DNA of 64,000 nt from Euborellia annulipes (GCA_023213315.1 JAKCPI010016735.1:62001-126000), one strand, 5' to 3'; shown: positions 43,791 to 55,768, numbered from the stretch's first letter. The notes: generated by a model not told the origin, from the sequence alone. Numbers and translations: made by a program.

Positions 43791-45482
43791 TATAAAGACG
43801 TTGAGAAAAATTACATTAAATATATCTCACAATCAGATCCGTAAATAAGAAATTCAAAAAACGCTCAATTTCTAATTTGATTTATTTATTTTTTGAGGAG
43901 GGGTACTCACAATTGATTTAGCTAAATAATGCGTACGAGAGCTAAAAAAGATTGAGAACCGCTGATTTATATGATCTAAACAACTTTCAATTTTATTTTT
44001 CCAATATTTTTCACTATTACAAAATATAGAGACGCGAATTTTATTAACAAATAAAATAATATTCTAGAATCATTACTATAATATAAAGTGCTACCCGATT
44101 AAAAATGATTAAAAATGATCGAGGGATCCACACGCCCGCAGTAGGTCTGCATAGTGAACCTTTAGAAAACCAGGGACACACATTTTTCTTCTTGTAACTT
44201 TCGGTCTACTGTGTGTGTGGCAAGTACCGAAGACGGGCTTTGCCACTTGTATTTTATATATACAACTAAACCAAGTAAAATAAAACTAAGGAATTCATCT
44301 AGTCAAAATATAGATGAGTGATCTATTTAATAATTTTAGAAATGGAGAAAGATGTATGGACGGAAGTAGCTGAGTTGTCATCACCTTTGAGGTGTACGTG
44401 AGATGAAAGAAGAGCCAAGAGGGCTCGACAGCTCGTTAACGACTTCAACGTCATTAGCTCCCTCCTCTAGTTAAGAAAAAAGCATTTCATGACCTTTGAC
44501 CTAGGTCAATCATTCATCAATGACACCCTTATTAACCTCGCATTTCATTATAATAATAATAATAATATTTATTTAACAAAGCTCTAAGATATCTCACAAT
44601 TATTATACAACCTAATCAGCCTATCTTCATTAGAATTTTTATTAAATATCAATTTTAGTTGAATATAACTATCTTATAATGAATGTATCATTGAATTGAA
44701 TGGCTTTGGTTGGCTACAGGATGCCATAAAAATCAGTATTCCTATTTGGATTTTAAATAAATGCATCCCGGGAGAAGGGAGGGGCTTTTGAAATAACCTA
44801 ACATTACATTTGGTCTTTTGTTTCTATTATTATTTTTTATTTATTTATTTGATCTTTGTTCTAAATTCAATCATTGGTGTGGAAAAATAATGATGAACAA
44901 TTATATTAGAAAAAACCAAAGGAAATCGAACAATATTACTTTTTTTTTGTTACAAATAAGTTTGAAGTTACTAAACCTCGACCAGCGGAATATGTTCTCA
45001 TTTATAAATTCATCTTGTCCTATTTATTATTCAAAATTTGTCTTTTCGTTTTTTAGTTTTCCTTAATAAGAATTATTTTTCCTTAAAATATTTTTCTAAA
45101 GCTTTTGTTTCCTGGTTCAATGAGGAAAAATCAAATTTGAGAAAGGAAGAGGTTTGGATTTGAATTCCCCCTGACTACTTTTCTAATACATGTCATGTCC
45201 TAGTATATGGAAGAATACCGGTATGAAATAAATTAATTTATAGAACATAAATGCAAACTTAAATTTTAGATATAAATTGTGGGTTGCAAATAATTGATAG
45301 TGGGTGGCAAAAAGCGTGGTCGGCACAGGGTACGATGCAAATGATTAGGGCGCCAGAGGGTAAGGGGGTTATTTCTTTACTTACTTTTTACTTTTTTTAA
45401 AATAAAAAATGCTGTATTTAAAATTTTAAAATGTCAATCAAATTTAATATCGTGAATTTTATTTTCAATTGCTTAAGATGGG
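43791..45482. other. Mostly AT-rich, with GC-richer patch at 44340-44530
   Basis: 44145-44265 (ACTTTCGGTCTACTGTGTGT, GAAGACGGGCTTTGCCACTT, GTATTTTATATATAC) may be a LINE 3' end. An (AAT)n tract lies at 44550-44567. The 44340-44530 patch carries a nuclear-receptor motif and a 19-codon ATG frame at 44343, too short to call. Confidence 0.4.
44490..44508. promoter_or_regulatory. Composite nuclear-receptor element (DR1 + IR0)
   Basis: TGACCTTTGACCTAGGTCA contains two TGACCT half-sites one base apart (a perfect DR1, complement AGGTCAAAGGTCA) and a second palindrome TGACCTAGGTCA. DR1 elements bind RXR/USP heterodimers and HNF4/SVP-type receptors. It sits in a non-repetitive, GC-richer patch. Function is not shown by sequence alone. 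Confidence 0.45.
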
Positions 45483-45566
45483 CAAAATTGCACCCCCTGG
45501 AGTCGAACCAGGACCTCCATGCTTTCGCGGCAGGTGGACTACTTCTCTTATCCTAGGGCGCCGGCC
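45483..45566 (-). repeat. SINE G head (tRNA-like, cloverleaf nearly intact)
   Basis: Minus strand GGCGCCC can pair with the 3' GGGTGC; a D-arm-like GGAT...GTCC; anticodon-arm CCTGC/GCATG around CGCGAAA; and a perfect T-arm CCTGG-TTCGACT-CCAGG with exact box B GGTTCGACTCC. One anticodon-stem mismatch and G in place of T33 argue against a working tRNA. The flank GGGCAAAATTGCACCCCC is shared with 62392-62445, so it is a dispersed repeat. Confidence 0.6.
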
Positions 45567-45579
45567 CAAATAACACAAA

Positions 45580-45722
45580 ACGGAACACAACTGTGTGATG
45601 TGCGACCAGTCACACCAGATTTTTTAATTTGTTTAAAATCTTTTTTTTTAATTTATGGTCTTTTCGACATCGAATGCCATTTAGACCGGTTCTATCTAAT
45701 AATGTCTAAAAAGACCTTAAAT
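45580..45722 (-). repeat. Half H1 followed by SINE-C tail
   Basis: GGAACACAACTGTGTGATGT, GCGACCAGTCACACCAGATT is the right arm of H1; 45655-45722 is the SINE-C tail (ATGGTCTTTTCGACATCGAA, TGCCATTTAGACCGGTTC). Confidence 0.6.
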
Positions 45723-46374
45723 TAAAATAAATAAATACATTTGATATAAGTTATTTAAAACTAATTAATTTATAAACATTACATTCAAGTAAACGATTAT
45801 TTTCTAGATCACTCTAATTAATAGTTAAAGAACTAGTAATAAATTATTAAATTTTTGAGATATAAAAACGTGAAAATAATAAAATAAAAAGGAGACAGTT
45901 TAAACGTGATAATCAATTAATGTTATCATTCACCTGTAATCGAGAGATATTGCTTAATATATGAGTCAGAATTGAAATAAATGGCCTTGAGTAAAAAAGA
46001 AAGAAAGAGATATAAACACGTCCATTGAAAGAAAAATGATCTCACAATTGTTTATGTTTTTTCTTTAGATTTTTACGTTTTGTTTGTTCAGGTTAATTTT
46101 CAATGAATTAATTAATTAATTATATAAGACAACTAAATAGTCAAGGATGAAATTTAATTCAATCTTGTAAATCATTTTGATTAGTAACAAGAAACAAGAA
46201 TAGGAAAGAAATCAGTCGATAAATATGATTCGATAAGATTAAAAAGAAAACATAGGCACATTATCAGTCTACATTATTATATTAATTAAGACCGTGAATT
46301 TCAGTGGCATTGGTAAAGGGAGGATTTCAAATAAATCCATCAAATTGCATCGTTCTCCCACCAAAGGTGTGATA
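45723..46374. other. AT-rich spacer
   Basis: No gene recognised. Confidence 0.5.
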
Positions 46375-46842
46375 ATAAGCTTTTAATCAAAATCGGCCAA
46401 AAAGATCTAGTACTTTACTGATGTACTTTTTCAGCTTTTTTTCGCTTTTCTCAAAATTCGATTCAACGATTTTGAATAAAATTCAGAAAAATATTATTTT
46501 TAAAATGCTTTTTAAAATGTATATTCTCATTTTGCCCTTGAAATATTTTGAAGCGCCCTTTATTCTTGTATTTCATCGGAAAGATAGGATAAATGGTTGG
46601 CATGATCATGATAACAAAATAAAAATATTTTCGCATGTTTATAAATTTTACATCTTATCTAATGTAGGCCCTACTGACGGAAACTAAATATATATCGACA
46701 AAAAAATCTGGTGTGACAAGCACAGAACACAACTTTCTATTACTATTATTATCTTAATATATTTAGAGAGAAAATTAATGTCAAAAATTCGATGTCGAGG
46801 TCAGAGAAAGTTGTGTGCTGTGCCACCAGACAGACCAGATTT
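46375..46842 (+). mobile_element. HP element, copy 9, with H2 sequence inside the H1 loop
   Basis: TTTTAATCAAAATCGGCCAA, ACTTTACTGATGTACTTTTT, AAATGTATATTCTCATTTTG, GAAACTAAATATATATCGAC, then H1 (46705-46840). Between the two H1 arms lies about 70 bp: CTATTACT...TTAATATATTTAGAGAGAAA, ATGTCAAAAATTCGATGTCG. This is the H2 hairpin plus the start of the HP body. Confidence 0.82.
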
Positions 46843-47974
46843 TTTTATATTGTAATAAAATATTTTTAATAAAAAACAAAAGTTAATTTTTTTTTTTTTT
46901 TTGCTGATTGATTTCGATAGAAAAAAATTATTTATTTTCTGCATTTACATTTTTCTCTTTAAAGCATATTTTATATTTTTGAATAAATAATTTTATAATT
47001 ATTCCAATCAATGACAGAATTTTTCATGGGTTTATTTAAATTACATATACGATAACTTAATTATTAACAAAGATAAATATACATTTATATGATATACATA
47101 ACATTACACATAGGCCTATTACAAGTTATTCTCCCAAATGTTTGTAATTAAATAAGAAATAACTTCATTGTTGTATAAATTCGTGTATCGTTGATGAAAA
47201 TTAAGCAAGTCACATATCCAATTATCTAATAAAATAATTCTTCCACAGCTCCCCTTGACTGTCCACGATCAGATGTTAATTTCTAGGGAAATTTAACAAC
47301 TGCGGGTTCACTTAGAAAAGCTCTGGAGCAATTAATCAGAAAATCCATTAACGAATTGAGATTCCTACCTTCTAGCAAGCAAAAATGAACAAATTTAGAC
47401 ATCCCATGATATCTATGTGACCTAATATAGAAAAGAAAGGATTTTAAAACAAGAGTTAGTATTCTATAATAAAAAAAATAAATAAATATAGGCCTATGGT
47501 TAAAAGTTTTAGACATCTTCTAGTCTTTTTGATTATTTTAATAATTATTAGTACCAATTAAAAAAAAATATATTAAGTTGTCAGAACAATAATAAATAGT
47601 CATTTGATCTTAAATAGGTATAGATCATCCCCTACCATAAACCCTGAATCATCGTGCGGAAACAGAGGGAAGAAAGGTATACCGGAAAGGCCTCCCCTCA
47701 TAAACAACCATAAATAATAGATTAATATAAAAGTGAGGACACACGAGAAGGAAATTTATTGATATTTATAAAATGGTTATTTATGTAAATAGTTCATATT
47801 ATAATAATAAAGCAGGTAATAATTTTGATAAACATTTTGATAGAGAAAAAATAACCGTTCATTCATTGCTCATGTTTTAATGGAGTATTGAGTATAATAT
47901 GGCGATAATGAAATACCGCACCTCGGGATCAAGGAGGGGAAGAAGAAGAAGAAGATGCAATCTTAATATTTTTT
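46843..47974. other. AT-rich spacer
   Basis: TAGGCCTA at 47111 and 47489; (GAA)n at 47939-47955; no gene. Confidence 0.5.
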
Positions 47975-48082
47975 TTTTCTCATTCACAGTCTTTTCGGTA
48001 ACTTTGGCCATTTAAGACTTTACGATAACCGTTAATTATTAATTTATCTATTGGGGGACCAGGCATTTCTATTTAAGCCATT
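47975..48082 (-). repeat. SINE-B tail and half hinge
   Basis: TTTCTCATTCACAGTCTTTT, CGGTAACTTTGGCCATTTAA, ACGATAACCGTTAATTATTA, GGACCAGGCATTTCTATTTA, AGCCATTTG. The head is missing. Confidence 0.75.
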
Positions 48083-48839
48083 TGCAATCTTAATAAAATA
48101 CTATAAGACTATACTTTCTCTATTGCCGTGTACACAGCAGTACACAACAGTATCCTTCTCGGACTAATATGAGTTGTATAATACAGCAATATTTTGAATA
48201 TGTTTTAGTTAATTTATTAATATATATTTAGAAAATTATTTTATGTATAGACAGACTGCTATGCAACACCCAAGAGGATTTTTGAAAATCCTCTTGTCTT
48301 TTGTGTGTCCTCACGAATTGAACTGTCACATGTGTCTAAAAGAGAATCTCTATACGATTCATTTCAACGTCCCGATGAAAAAAATTCTTTTTTTTTTCAA
48401 TTGAACTGATAGCAATAACAGAAAGTTTTTTTTTTTTATGGAATATTTTCAATCACATATAAAAAAAATTGCGTTAACAATGTTAAAAAAAAGGACTCTT
48501 GTCAGAGAAAATATGAAAGTTGTCTAACTTGCAACAGTATCCCAATTTAGGGACCTGTTGTTGTTGACCATTATTATTATTTTTCTTTATTATTCCATTC
48601 AATTTAATTACTGCAGCGGCACAACCAGGGAAGTTTTTTTTAGTGTTTTAACTCTCTCCTCTCTCCTCCAGAAGAGAAAAAAATAGAATTGAAATAGGGG
48701 TTTCTTCATACGTTCAATTAGAAAAAAATATTTGAAAATAAATTATATTTTTTATAAACATTAGTCTACTTACTAAAAATTATATACAAAAAAAAATAAG
48801 TTTATATGATTTTATTAAAATAAAGTTGTCACAAAAGTT
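48083..48839. other. AT-rich spacer with a 26-bp hairpin
   Basis: 48271-48296 is a perfect palindrome (CAAGAGGATTTTT / GAAAATCCTCTTG) in otherwise plain sequence. No gene. Confidence 0.5.
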
Positions 48840-48965
48840 TCTGACTCTTGTGCTAGGGTAAGGGGCCAGCGGATCGCATCCCGTATCATGAAACAAAATT
48901 TTATTTCAAATGAATCGGCTACTAATCAATTGAAATATATGACCATAAATGCAAAAAAGACCAAA
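48840..48965 (+). repeat. SINE C, degenerate copy
   Basis: Head CTCTTGTGCTAGGGTAAGGG, box-B region GCATCCCG, hinge TTTATTTCAAATGAATCGGC / TAATCAATTGAAATA, and a worn tail ATGACCATAAATGC. Confidence 0.5.
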
Positions 48966-50204
48966 TAAAAAAAAAAAGAAAGAAAAAGCTTCACAGAGGA
49001 GGAATATAAAGAAAAGTATTACTTATTTTGATTAAATAGGGGCAGAAATCCAGAAAATAAAAATTGACGGTGAGTTTGCTAAAAAAAAATCAAATAAATA
49101 GCTAATTATTATTTCATCTGTCAACATTTGTGGACATGTCGCTCGCTCTCTTCGTCACCTTTGTTCATGTGATGTTTTTATTTGATCATTTATTATTGAT
49201 AATGTAATAAATATACCTCCCCTTGAAACAGCTGATTATTTGATTATCACTCCTCGTCTCCATAATTCCAAAATTTACAGCTACAAAACAAATACTAAAT
49301 CTACTATTTAGGCGTATTTTATTCGAGTGACTCTCATCTTCAGAGCTAACAAAATTGTGCTCCATTAAATCGACCAACCTCTACAAAGATTTTTTTTATT
49401 TTACTAATTTTGACGTTGTGTCACTTTTCCTCTCTTTATTTGAGCTAGGATTAGTTTGGGCCTTTTTAGTTGGATTCGAAATATAGCCTACAGTCATCAT
49501 TTACAATATAAGTTGTCAACAACAAGAAAGCTTTCTTTTTTTAGTAAAAAAAAATAAATAAATAAAAGTTTCAGTCAAACTTTATAAATAACTTTAAGTG
49601 CTTTTTGAAATTTTAATAAAATATAATTAGAGAATTTTAGCGAGTATATCTATCGTTTTATTTTGTTTGCTCAACGACACTTTTTATGATTTCAGTAATG
49701 AATAATGAATGAGTATATATCGACCTAAAAAGCAGCTCGAATCTCACTAGGGACGAGCCCTAGGGAATATAATTTACAAATTGTTTCTTACCTTAATTGA
49801 GATCGATAAATTTAATATCTAAATCCGAACAAACCTCAAATACCATCTTGTTATTTAATATATTATATAACAAAGCATATTTTTATAATAATTTATTAAA
49901 CTTATGCCATGATTATTAGTGTCTTTTGAAGTTATTTGAAAAAGTAAACTTTAGCAATAAATATTTATGAGAAAAATTTTGACTAAAAATACACAACAAC
50001 CTAAAACTCATGCTTCTTACTTAACTTTGGAATATTTTGCATCTGTTGTATACAATTCCTCCCTACTACTATCCTTCCTTATGTGCCTATATAACAAAGC
50101 ATATAACAATAATATTAATTTTACTTTCTAAAATTACAAAGCTTTTTTTTTTTTAATAGAAGATATATCTTATTATTTATTATATTTTAGTCATAAGATA
50201 ATAT
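48966..50204. other. AT-rich spacer
   Basis: A 63-codon minus frame at 49186-49377 starts with ATG and has a varied composition (MVDLMEHNFVSSEDESHSNK at its start) but no family I recognise; chance is likely. Confidence 0.4.
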
Positions 50205-50575
50205 TGCTTTCTCTTACCTATATATGTTAATATATAGAGAAAAAGTATTGGATTCATGTCAAAAATTTGATGTCGATATTTTGATGGATATTCACGTTTT
50301 GAGGTCCCCTGAATCCAAAAAAAAAGTGGTTTTCGCGACATGTGTGTGCATGTTTCTGTGAACAAAATATCTCAAAATCGAATAAATTCCTTGAACGTAA
50401 CACGAGGCTTTTGAACAAAATCGACCAAAGAATACTAGTACTTTACTGAAGCACTTTTTCAGTTTTTTCGATTTTCTCAAAATTAGCTCCAAGGATTTAA
50501 ATTGAAAAATCAATTATCTTTTAGATGTTCTTAAAATGTATATTCTCATTTTGCCATTGAAATCTTCAGAAAGTA
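50205..50575 (+). mobile_element. HP element, copy 10 (H2 half)
   Basis: H2 (CTTTCTCTTACCTATATATG), AAAATTTGATGTCGATATTT, AAAAGTGGTTTTCGCGACAT, a short TGTGTG tract, AATACTAGTACTTTACTGAA, ATGTATATTCTCATTTTGCC, then it breaks off. Confidence 0.8.
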
Positions 50576-51350
50576 TTGATAAATACAAATACAAATGCTT
50601 TAGAATTTACAGAATATAAAACATTCAACCTTTTTAAACCTTCATTTAAAATCTTTAATTATTAAAAGACAAATCCAATAAAATTTTTAGATTATCTAAG
50701 GTAGTTTATAAAAATCATATTTGTTTTTTTTTTACTAGAATTTAATAAAAAGCACAATTTTTATTTTTCACAATTATTAATTTTAATATTTCAATAAATT
50801 AAACTTTATATATCAAGAGAGAGAGAATTATTTTCTAATAAAGTCGTAATAAAAGTCAGATAAATGGATGTATATAATTGAACAAACAATAAAAGTCTGT
50901 CCAGAGAAATTTTATGTCAAGTAAGTTGATTGGAGTATTAAAAAGTTGGTATATTGAATTACTCCGCCATCTTAATTTAATTAATTTTCTAGACCCTAGA
51001 GAATAAACAAAATAGACCTATATATTGTACAATAAAATGTATGCACAAGTGAATAGTTAATAATGAACACAAAAAAATTACCTTGGATGATTTTCTCATT
51101 ATTAAATTCACATGGGATTCTGAGAATTGCATAGAGAGCCAAGGGCAGGTAAATAAAAGTTTATTTTTTTTTTTAGATAGACGAATAATAAAAATAATTT
51201 TATCCAAAGATGGGGTTCCTAAAATAGCCTTATGATAAAACGAACTCTGGATGACATTCAGAATTTAAATAAAAAGTGAAATGTGATTTAGAGACGGCTA
51301 AATAAACAAAAAAAAAAATGAAAAATATCTAACAGCAAACGGATTTTCCT
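50576..51350. other. AT-rich spacer
   Basis: No gene recognised. Confidence 0.5.
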
Positions 51351-51848
51351 TTTTACTTTCTGTTAGCTACATATATAGAGAGAAAGTATTGTATTCATGT
51401 CGAGATTTTGATGGATATGCGACAGTTTTCGCGATATGGGCTCTCTGTGAACAAAATATCTCAAGAACGAAAAGAGCTAGGAGGTTGAAATTTTATATTT
51501 AAGTTAGGTCCCTCCCCTGGGACGTAACACGAAGCTTTTGAACAAAATCGGCAAAAAAGTACTAGTACTTTACTGTTGTACTTTTCCAGTTTTTTTTTTT
51601 TCGATTTTCTCAAAATTAATTACAACAATTTTGTTTAAAATTCATATATCAATTAATTTTTAGTCTCTCTTTAAAATGTATATTCACATTTTGCCCTCAA
51701 ATTTGTTTGAGGCACACTTTACTCTTGTACTTCATAGGAAAGATGAGGAATGGTTGCCATGGTATCAAAATATACATCTTGAATTATAATATATCGGCGG
51801 AAACTAAATATATGTCGACCAAAAAAATCTGGTGTGACCAGTCACACT
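51351..51848 (+). mobile_element. HP element, copy 11 (truncated in H1)
   Basis: Decayed H2, GATTTTGATGGATATGCGAC, AACGAAAAGAGCTAGGAGGT, AAAGTACTAGTACTTTACTG, X-box-like GTTGCCATGGTATC (51753-51766), ATATCGGCGGAAACTAAATA, and the first arm of H1 cut short at 51846 where LINE-flanking DNA begins. Confidence 0.82.
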
Positions 51849-51925
51849 TTAAATTTTGAGAGCAGCCAAAAATTGCCTCAAGGGCCCTGCTAGTTTGATT
51901 TAAAGAAATCACAACATGTCCTTGA

Positions 51926-52456
51926 TACAAAGGGGCGTCGAAAGACGCTCTCTCCTCCTTGGAAGCCATACAGAGGCGTGCAATTAGACTGATAGGTGAT
52001 TCTACCCTTACTGCATCCCTACAGTCACTAGATCATAGAAGTAGAGTATCTTCACTACTCTCTTCTACAGGTATTACCATGGTCAATGCTCTGCCGAATT
52101 AAAATCAATTATCCCACCCAATGCAACATATTCACGGAATACAAGAGAGGCATCTTCCCAGCATCCCTATGCTGTTCAGATCACGACTAACAGAACAAAA
52201 CAATTTCATTCTTCCTTTGTCCCCATGACCTCCCGTGATTGGAACAAGCTCCCTGCGTCTATCTTCCCCAAAACCTACAATCTTCAGACTTTCAAGTCTA
52301 ACCTCAACAGGCATCTTCTCAGTTCCCGCAGTTGAGTTTCCCCTTTATGCTTCTCCTTTTGTTTTTATTTTCTTCCTGGCTGCATGTGACTATTGGTCAT
52401 TATAGGTCTTCGGACCTTATGCACCCATTCCAAAAAAAAAAAAAAAAAAAAAAAAT
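51926..52456 (+). pseudogene. Jockey-like LINE, C-terminal end of ORF2 plus 3' tail
   Basis: The frame from 51926 reads GASKDALSSLEAIQRRAIRL, IGD, then about 52058 one base is missing and the next frame continues LFYRYYHGQCSAEL ... IPP ... TSRDWNKLPASIFP ... LQTFKSNLNRHLL, ending at TGA 52333-52335. This series (QRRAIRLIGD; FYRYYHG.CS.EL; R.WN.LP...FP; FK...N..L) is the conserved tail downstream of the reverse-transcriptase domain in Jockey-type non-LTR retrotransposons. A roughly 100-bp 3' UTR (TGACTATTGGTCATTATAGG) leads to an A run (52434-52456). The RT palm and endonuclease are absent: a 5'-truncated, frameshifted insertion. Relatives of this element could have supplied enzymes for the SINEs, but the tails do not obviously match. 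Confidence 0.85.
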
Positions 52457-54239
52457 GACAGAAACAAGATTATTTATATTGTATCAATATTAATAAATAT
52501 AACAATCTATTCATAATACAATATTCATGTATAGTTAGTTATTCATATCAATGATTTGAATAAATTTCACTTTGAGCCCTGTCGAATCATCGCCCTAGAT
52601 AAAACCCACTCATTTGCCTGCTATCCAGGGGTCAGGGATAAATTTGTATTTATAGAAGTGTTAACAAAAATAGATATTTTCTAACAAATCTGATCGTTAG
52701 GTATTTACAAAAAAACAGAAGGTTGAACTAGGTTCGTGACTTTTAATTTAATGTGAATGAACCATGGAATTGGCTTCGCTTATGCACTGGCGAATGCAAA
52801 TTGCACTTTATGACTGCCCTTGGACTTTATGGTCGTTTTGTGGGATGCCGTTGTTAACGCACGTAACCATTAAATAATATTTATAATCCAATAAGTTAAT
52901 TGGAAAATTTACTTCGTTTTAACTATTCATTTCCTTTAAGTTGATTTTAAACAAAAATTAACTTTTTGCTTTCTTGTAAATATTTAATTGTCTTTTACAC
53001 AGAGCAGTACAGTGATATAAAGTCATGTTGATAAAGAAGGTGTTTGATAAATATATATTACATCGGCAAGCCAAAAAAATTACCTAATTCCTAAATATTT
53101 TAAGAGCCGAGGAAAAAAAGTATTTTAAGTCATTTAACCGGTACATTTAAAATTAAAATTATTTAATTTTTAAATATGTTCATTTTGCAATCCTTTTAAT
53201 TGCAAAAAATTCATTAACAAAATTCTAATAATAAGAAACTTGTGAAATATTTAATTGAAAACTTAAAATTTCATTGTTTTGTATTTTTGTTTAAAAAAAA
53301 AGTTTTATTACTTTTTTATCTGAGAGAAAAACTCTTTATGTGATTGTTCCAGGTAAATTTATTCTTAAATTACTTTAAAAATTTTATAATTCAAAAAAGA
53401 AAAAAAAAACAAAACATAAAATACTCATTTATTTTATTAAATTTTAGAGTTCTCATTTTCTCATCTCTTCTTTAAGAGACCTGAGAGAAAAAAAAGCTGA
53501 CAAATCTGTTGATGGTCAAATGAAATCTCCTAATCTTGGAGTCAATGAATTGGAAAGATCTCGTCTGAGTATATGATCGGATACTATAAAAAAGACCATC
53601 ACTGAACCGAATTTCCTGTGCAGTCTTAAAAAAATACAGTTCAATAACATTGGTTATATATTTCCGATAATAGGCATTGGTTTTCATTACAAGAGATAAA
53701 AAATTAATTTGCAAATAATTTTGAAGGACACCTTAATTTAATGAGAAACCATAAAAAAAACTAAATTTATCGTGAAAAATAAAGTAAATAAATAAATAGT
53801 AGATACAATGAAAATTATATTTAAAATAGTATTAACGAATGGAGATATACACAAGGATGATATTTAATAAAACTATTGGAATTTGTTTTCTTTAATGACA
53901 TTTCTACCTTGCCAATTAATTCTACTTCTATATCTCAACTTATTCTATGTTAAAGAGGGAATATTTGAAACTTGATAAGCAGTTTCGACGTCTAGCGTTT
54001 TCCATTGAATTGGAACTTAATAATTCCAGATGTCAATGTTACACAGCATCTCCATTGCAATATCCTATGAAACTAAACTAAAATCATATTTGATAAATTA
54101 AATAAATCTATACAATGGCATTGTTATTGAGACCCTCAAATAAGATGCTAGACTATATCACATCGTGGATAATAATTTTTCCATAAAGACTTTAATGATA
54201 CTAATTATTTAAATGCGATATACCGGTATATTATTATTA
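52457..54239. other. AT-rich spacer
   Basis: About 1.8 kb with no supported gene; the minus frame 53472-53714 has no recognisable domain. A slightly GC-richer patch lies at 52570-52640 and 52740-52870. Confidence 0.5.
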
Positions 54240-54545
54240 TTACCAGACATATTTAATTATACCATTTGCTAACCAAATGATTTAAAATAAATATTCATCC
54301 GAACCCGCGTACCTAAGAATGCCTGGACCCCAAATAAATATAGACTATATTATATAAATACGAGTATCGTTTAAAGTCTTAAATGGCCTGAGTTGCCGAA
54401 AAGACTGTGGGGTGTGTATGAATGGAGTGTGAATGAGAAAAAAGTGTGAGTGTTTAAAAAAAAACTCGTACCTTGGTTTTAAGATTATCAATATTCGATA
54501 TTTGTCAACAACTCTAGCCTCTCGGCTAGGGGAGGGGAGAAGATT
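54240..54545 (-). repeat. SINE B2 copy split by another SINE B
   Basis: Outer element, minus strand: GGCTAGAGTTGTTGACAAAT, ATTGATAATCTTAAAACCAA, box B GGTTCGGATG-like, and hinge CATTTGGTTAGCAAATGG. The insertion at 54314-54466 separates head from hinge. Confidence 0.65.
54314..54466 (+). repeat. SINE B, 5'-truncated, inserted in SINE B2
   Basis: Starts at the hinge edge (TAAGAATGCCTGGACCCC), tail AAATGGCCTGAGTTGCCGAA, AAGACTGTGG, GTGTGAATGAGAAAAAAGTG, TGAGTGTT and an A run. CGTACC is repeated at both edges (54308-54313 and 54467-54472). Confidence 0.75.
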
Positions 54546-54878
54546 ATGGCTTTGAATGTGTTAGAAGGATTTTTACTTTATTATTATTCAAGCAATAGAA
54601 AGCCATTTTTACTAATCATTTAAACTTAAATCAATTTCAAACGAAAACAATAATTTTGAAATTAAAATATTTTCATTTAAATTTGGTTTTTGAAAAATCT
54701 TAATTTATTTAATTAATATGAATATTAAAAATTAATTTATAAACATAATCAGCTATAAATCGAATATTTCTTAATTCATACAGGCGAACAGAGAAGTATC
54801 GCCGGGAGTCGAGCCACAAATCTAAATTAATAAATATTTTTCAACATTACTTCACAAACCAACAAATGATAGCCTATA

Positions 54879-55138
54879 TGGACCCTGTTACGCATTAGTG
54901 TGTCAAGCGCCAGGTACCGAGATTTGAGAAAATTAACATTAAAGTTTTTCTGATTTACATTGTTTTGATTAGATTATAACTTATATCATTTTTTTTTTCG
55001 TCAATTGTGCAAGTAACATTAAATATAAATTTTTTTAGGACATATTTCATTAATTATAGCATTTGAAACAATATTCCGTGCTTAACTCAATTTTTAATTT
55101 TTTTTGGCGCTTGGCACACTAATGCGTAACAGGGTCCA
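54879..55138. mobile_element. TA-target MITE (260 bp)
   Basis: TGGACCCTGTTACGCATTAG ... AAGCGCCA and TGGCGCTTGG ... CTAATGCGTAACAGGGTCCA are inverted repeats of about 36 bp with few mismatches. TA dinucleotides flank both ends, fitting Tc1/mariner-type target duplication. No coding frame. Confidence 0.85.
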
Positions 55139-55768
55139 TATATAATTCGTTATTTTAAATGTTTTTTTTTTTTTTTTTTTTTTCAGATTGTCAAAGGGGC
55201 CAAAAGATTAAGAAAGTCTTAAAAAACGCGAACGTAAGAAAATCTTAGAAGATTTGAACGGAGTATCTAGTAAAAATATGTAAATAAACCATTCATCTGA
55301 CACTTTATATATAGATGACCTAAGTATATTTACTTAAATTATTTAATTATAATTGTGAAAAAAGATTATTTAAATATTTTTTTAAACGACCATAGGTTAA
55401 TCCAATAAGGAAATTAATTAGAAAAACATAGCAACTCAAAAGTCATCTTTCTCAAGTTATTATTATGATAATTATTCCTTATTATAAATTTAAAATCTAT
55501 GACCAAAAGGTGAACGTGCTCTGAATGTTATTTGCGGATCATTTTTAAAACGCTCATACATTTTGTTATTTTAATTTATAAATATATTTTAATCTTATGA
55601 AAAGTTTAGTAATCAATAAAATTGATTCATTGAGTCAAAAAAATTATTTTTTTGTGCGATTATATTCAATTTTATTTATTATAAATTAGACAAATCAAGG
55701 CGAAGGCAATCAAAAGACAAAACAAGATAATTTCCAGATGTTTCAATAATAAATGATTATATTCCAAT
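55139..55768. other. AT-rich spacer
   Basis: A T run of about 22 at 55162-55183; no gene. Confidence 0.5.

Noticed and set aside
44343..44399. Mini-exon starting ATGGAGAAAGATG
   Set aside because: Only about 18 codons to a stop; the possible GT donor is weak.
45483..45566. A functional tRNA gene
   Set aside because: Anticodon stem has a mismatch, position 33 is not T, and the same flanks recur at 62392, so it is a SINE head.
48271..48296. Rho-independent terminator
   Set aside because: A hairpin in a eukaryotic AT-rich spacer without a neighbouring gene; annotated only as a palindrome.
49186..49377. 63-codon minus frame as a small gene
   Set aside because: Varied composition but no splice, promoter or homology evidence visible.
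52132..52314. Minus-strand 60-codon frame
   Set aside because: Antisense shadow of the LINE C-terminal coding region.
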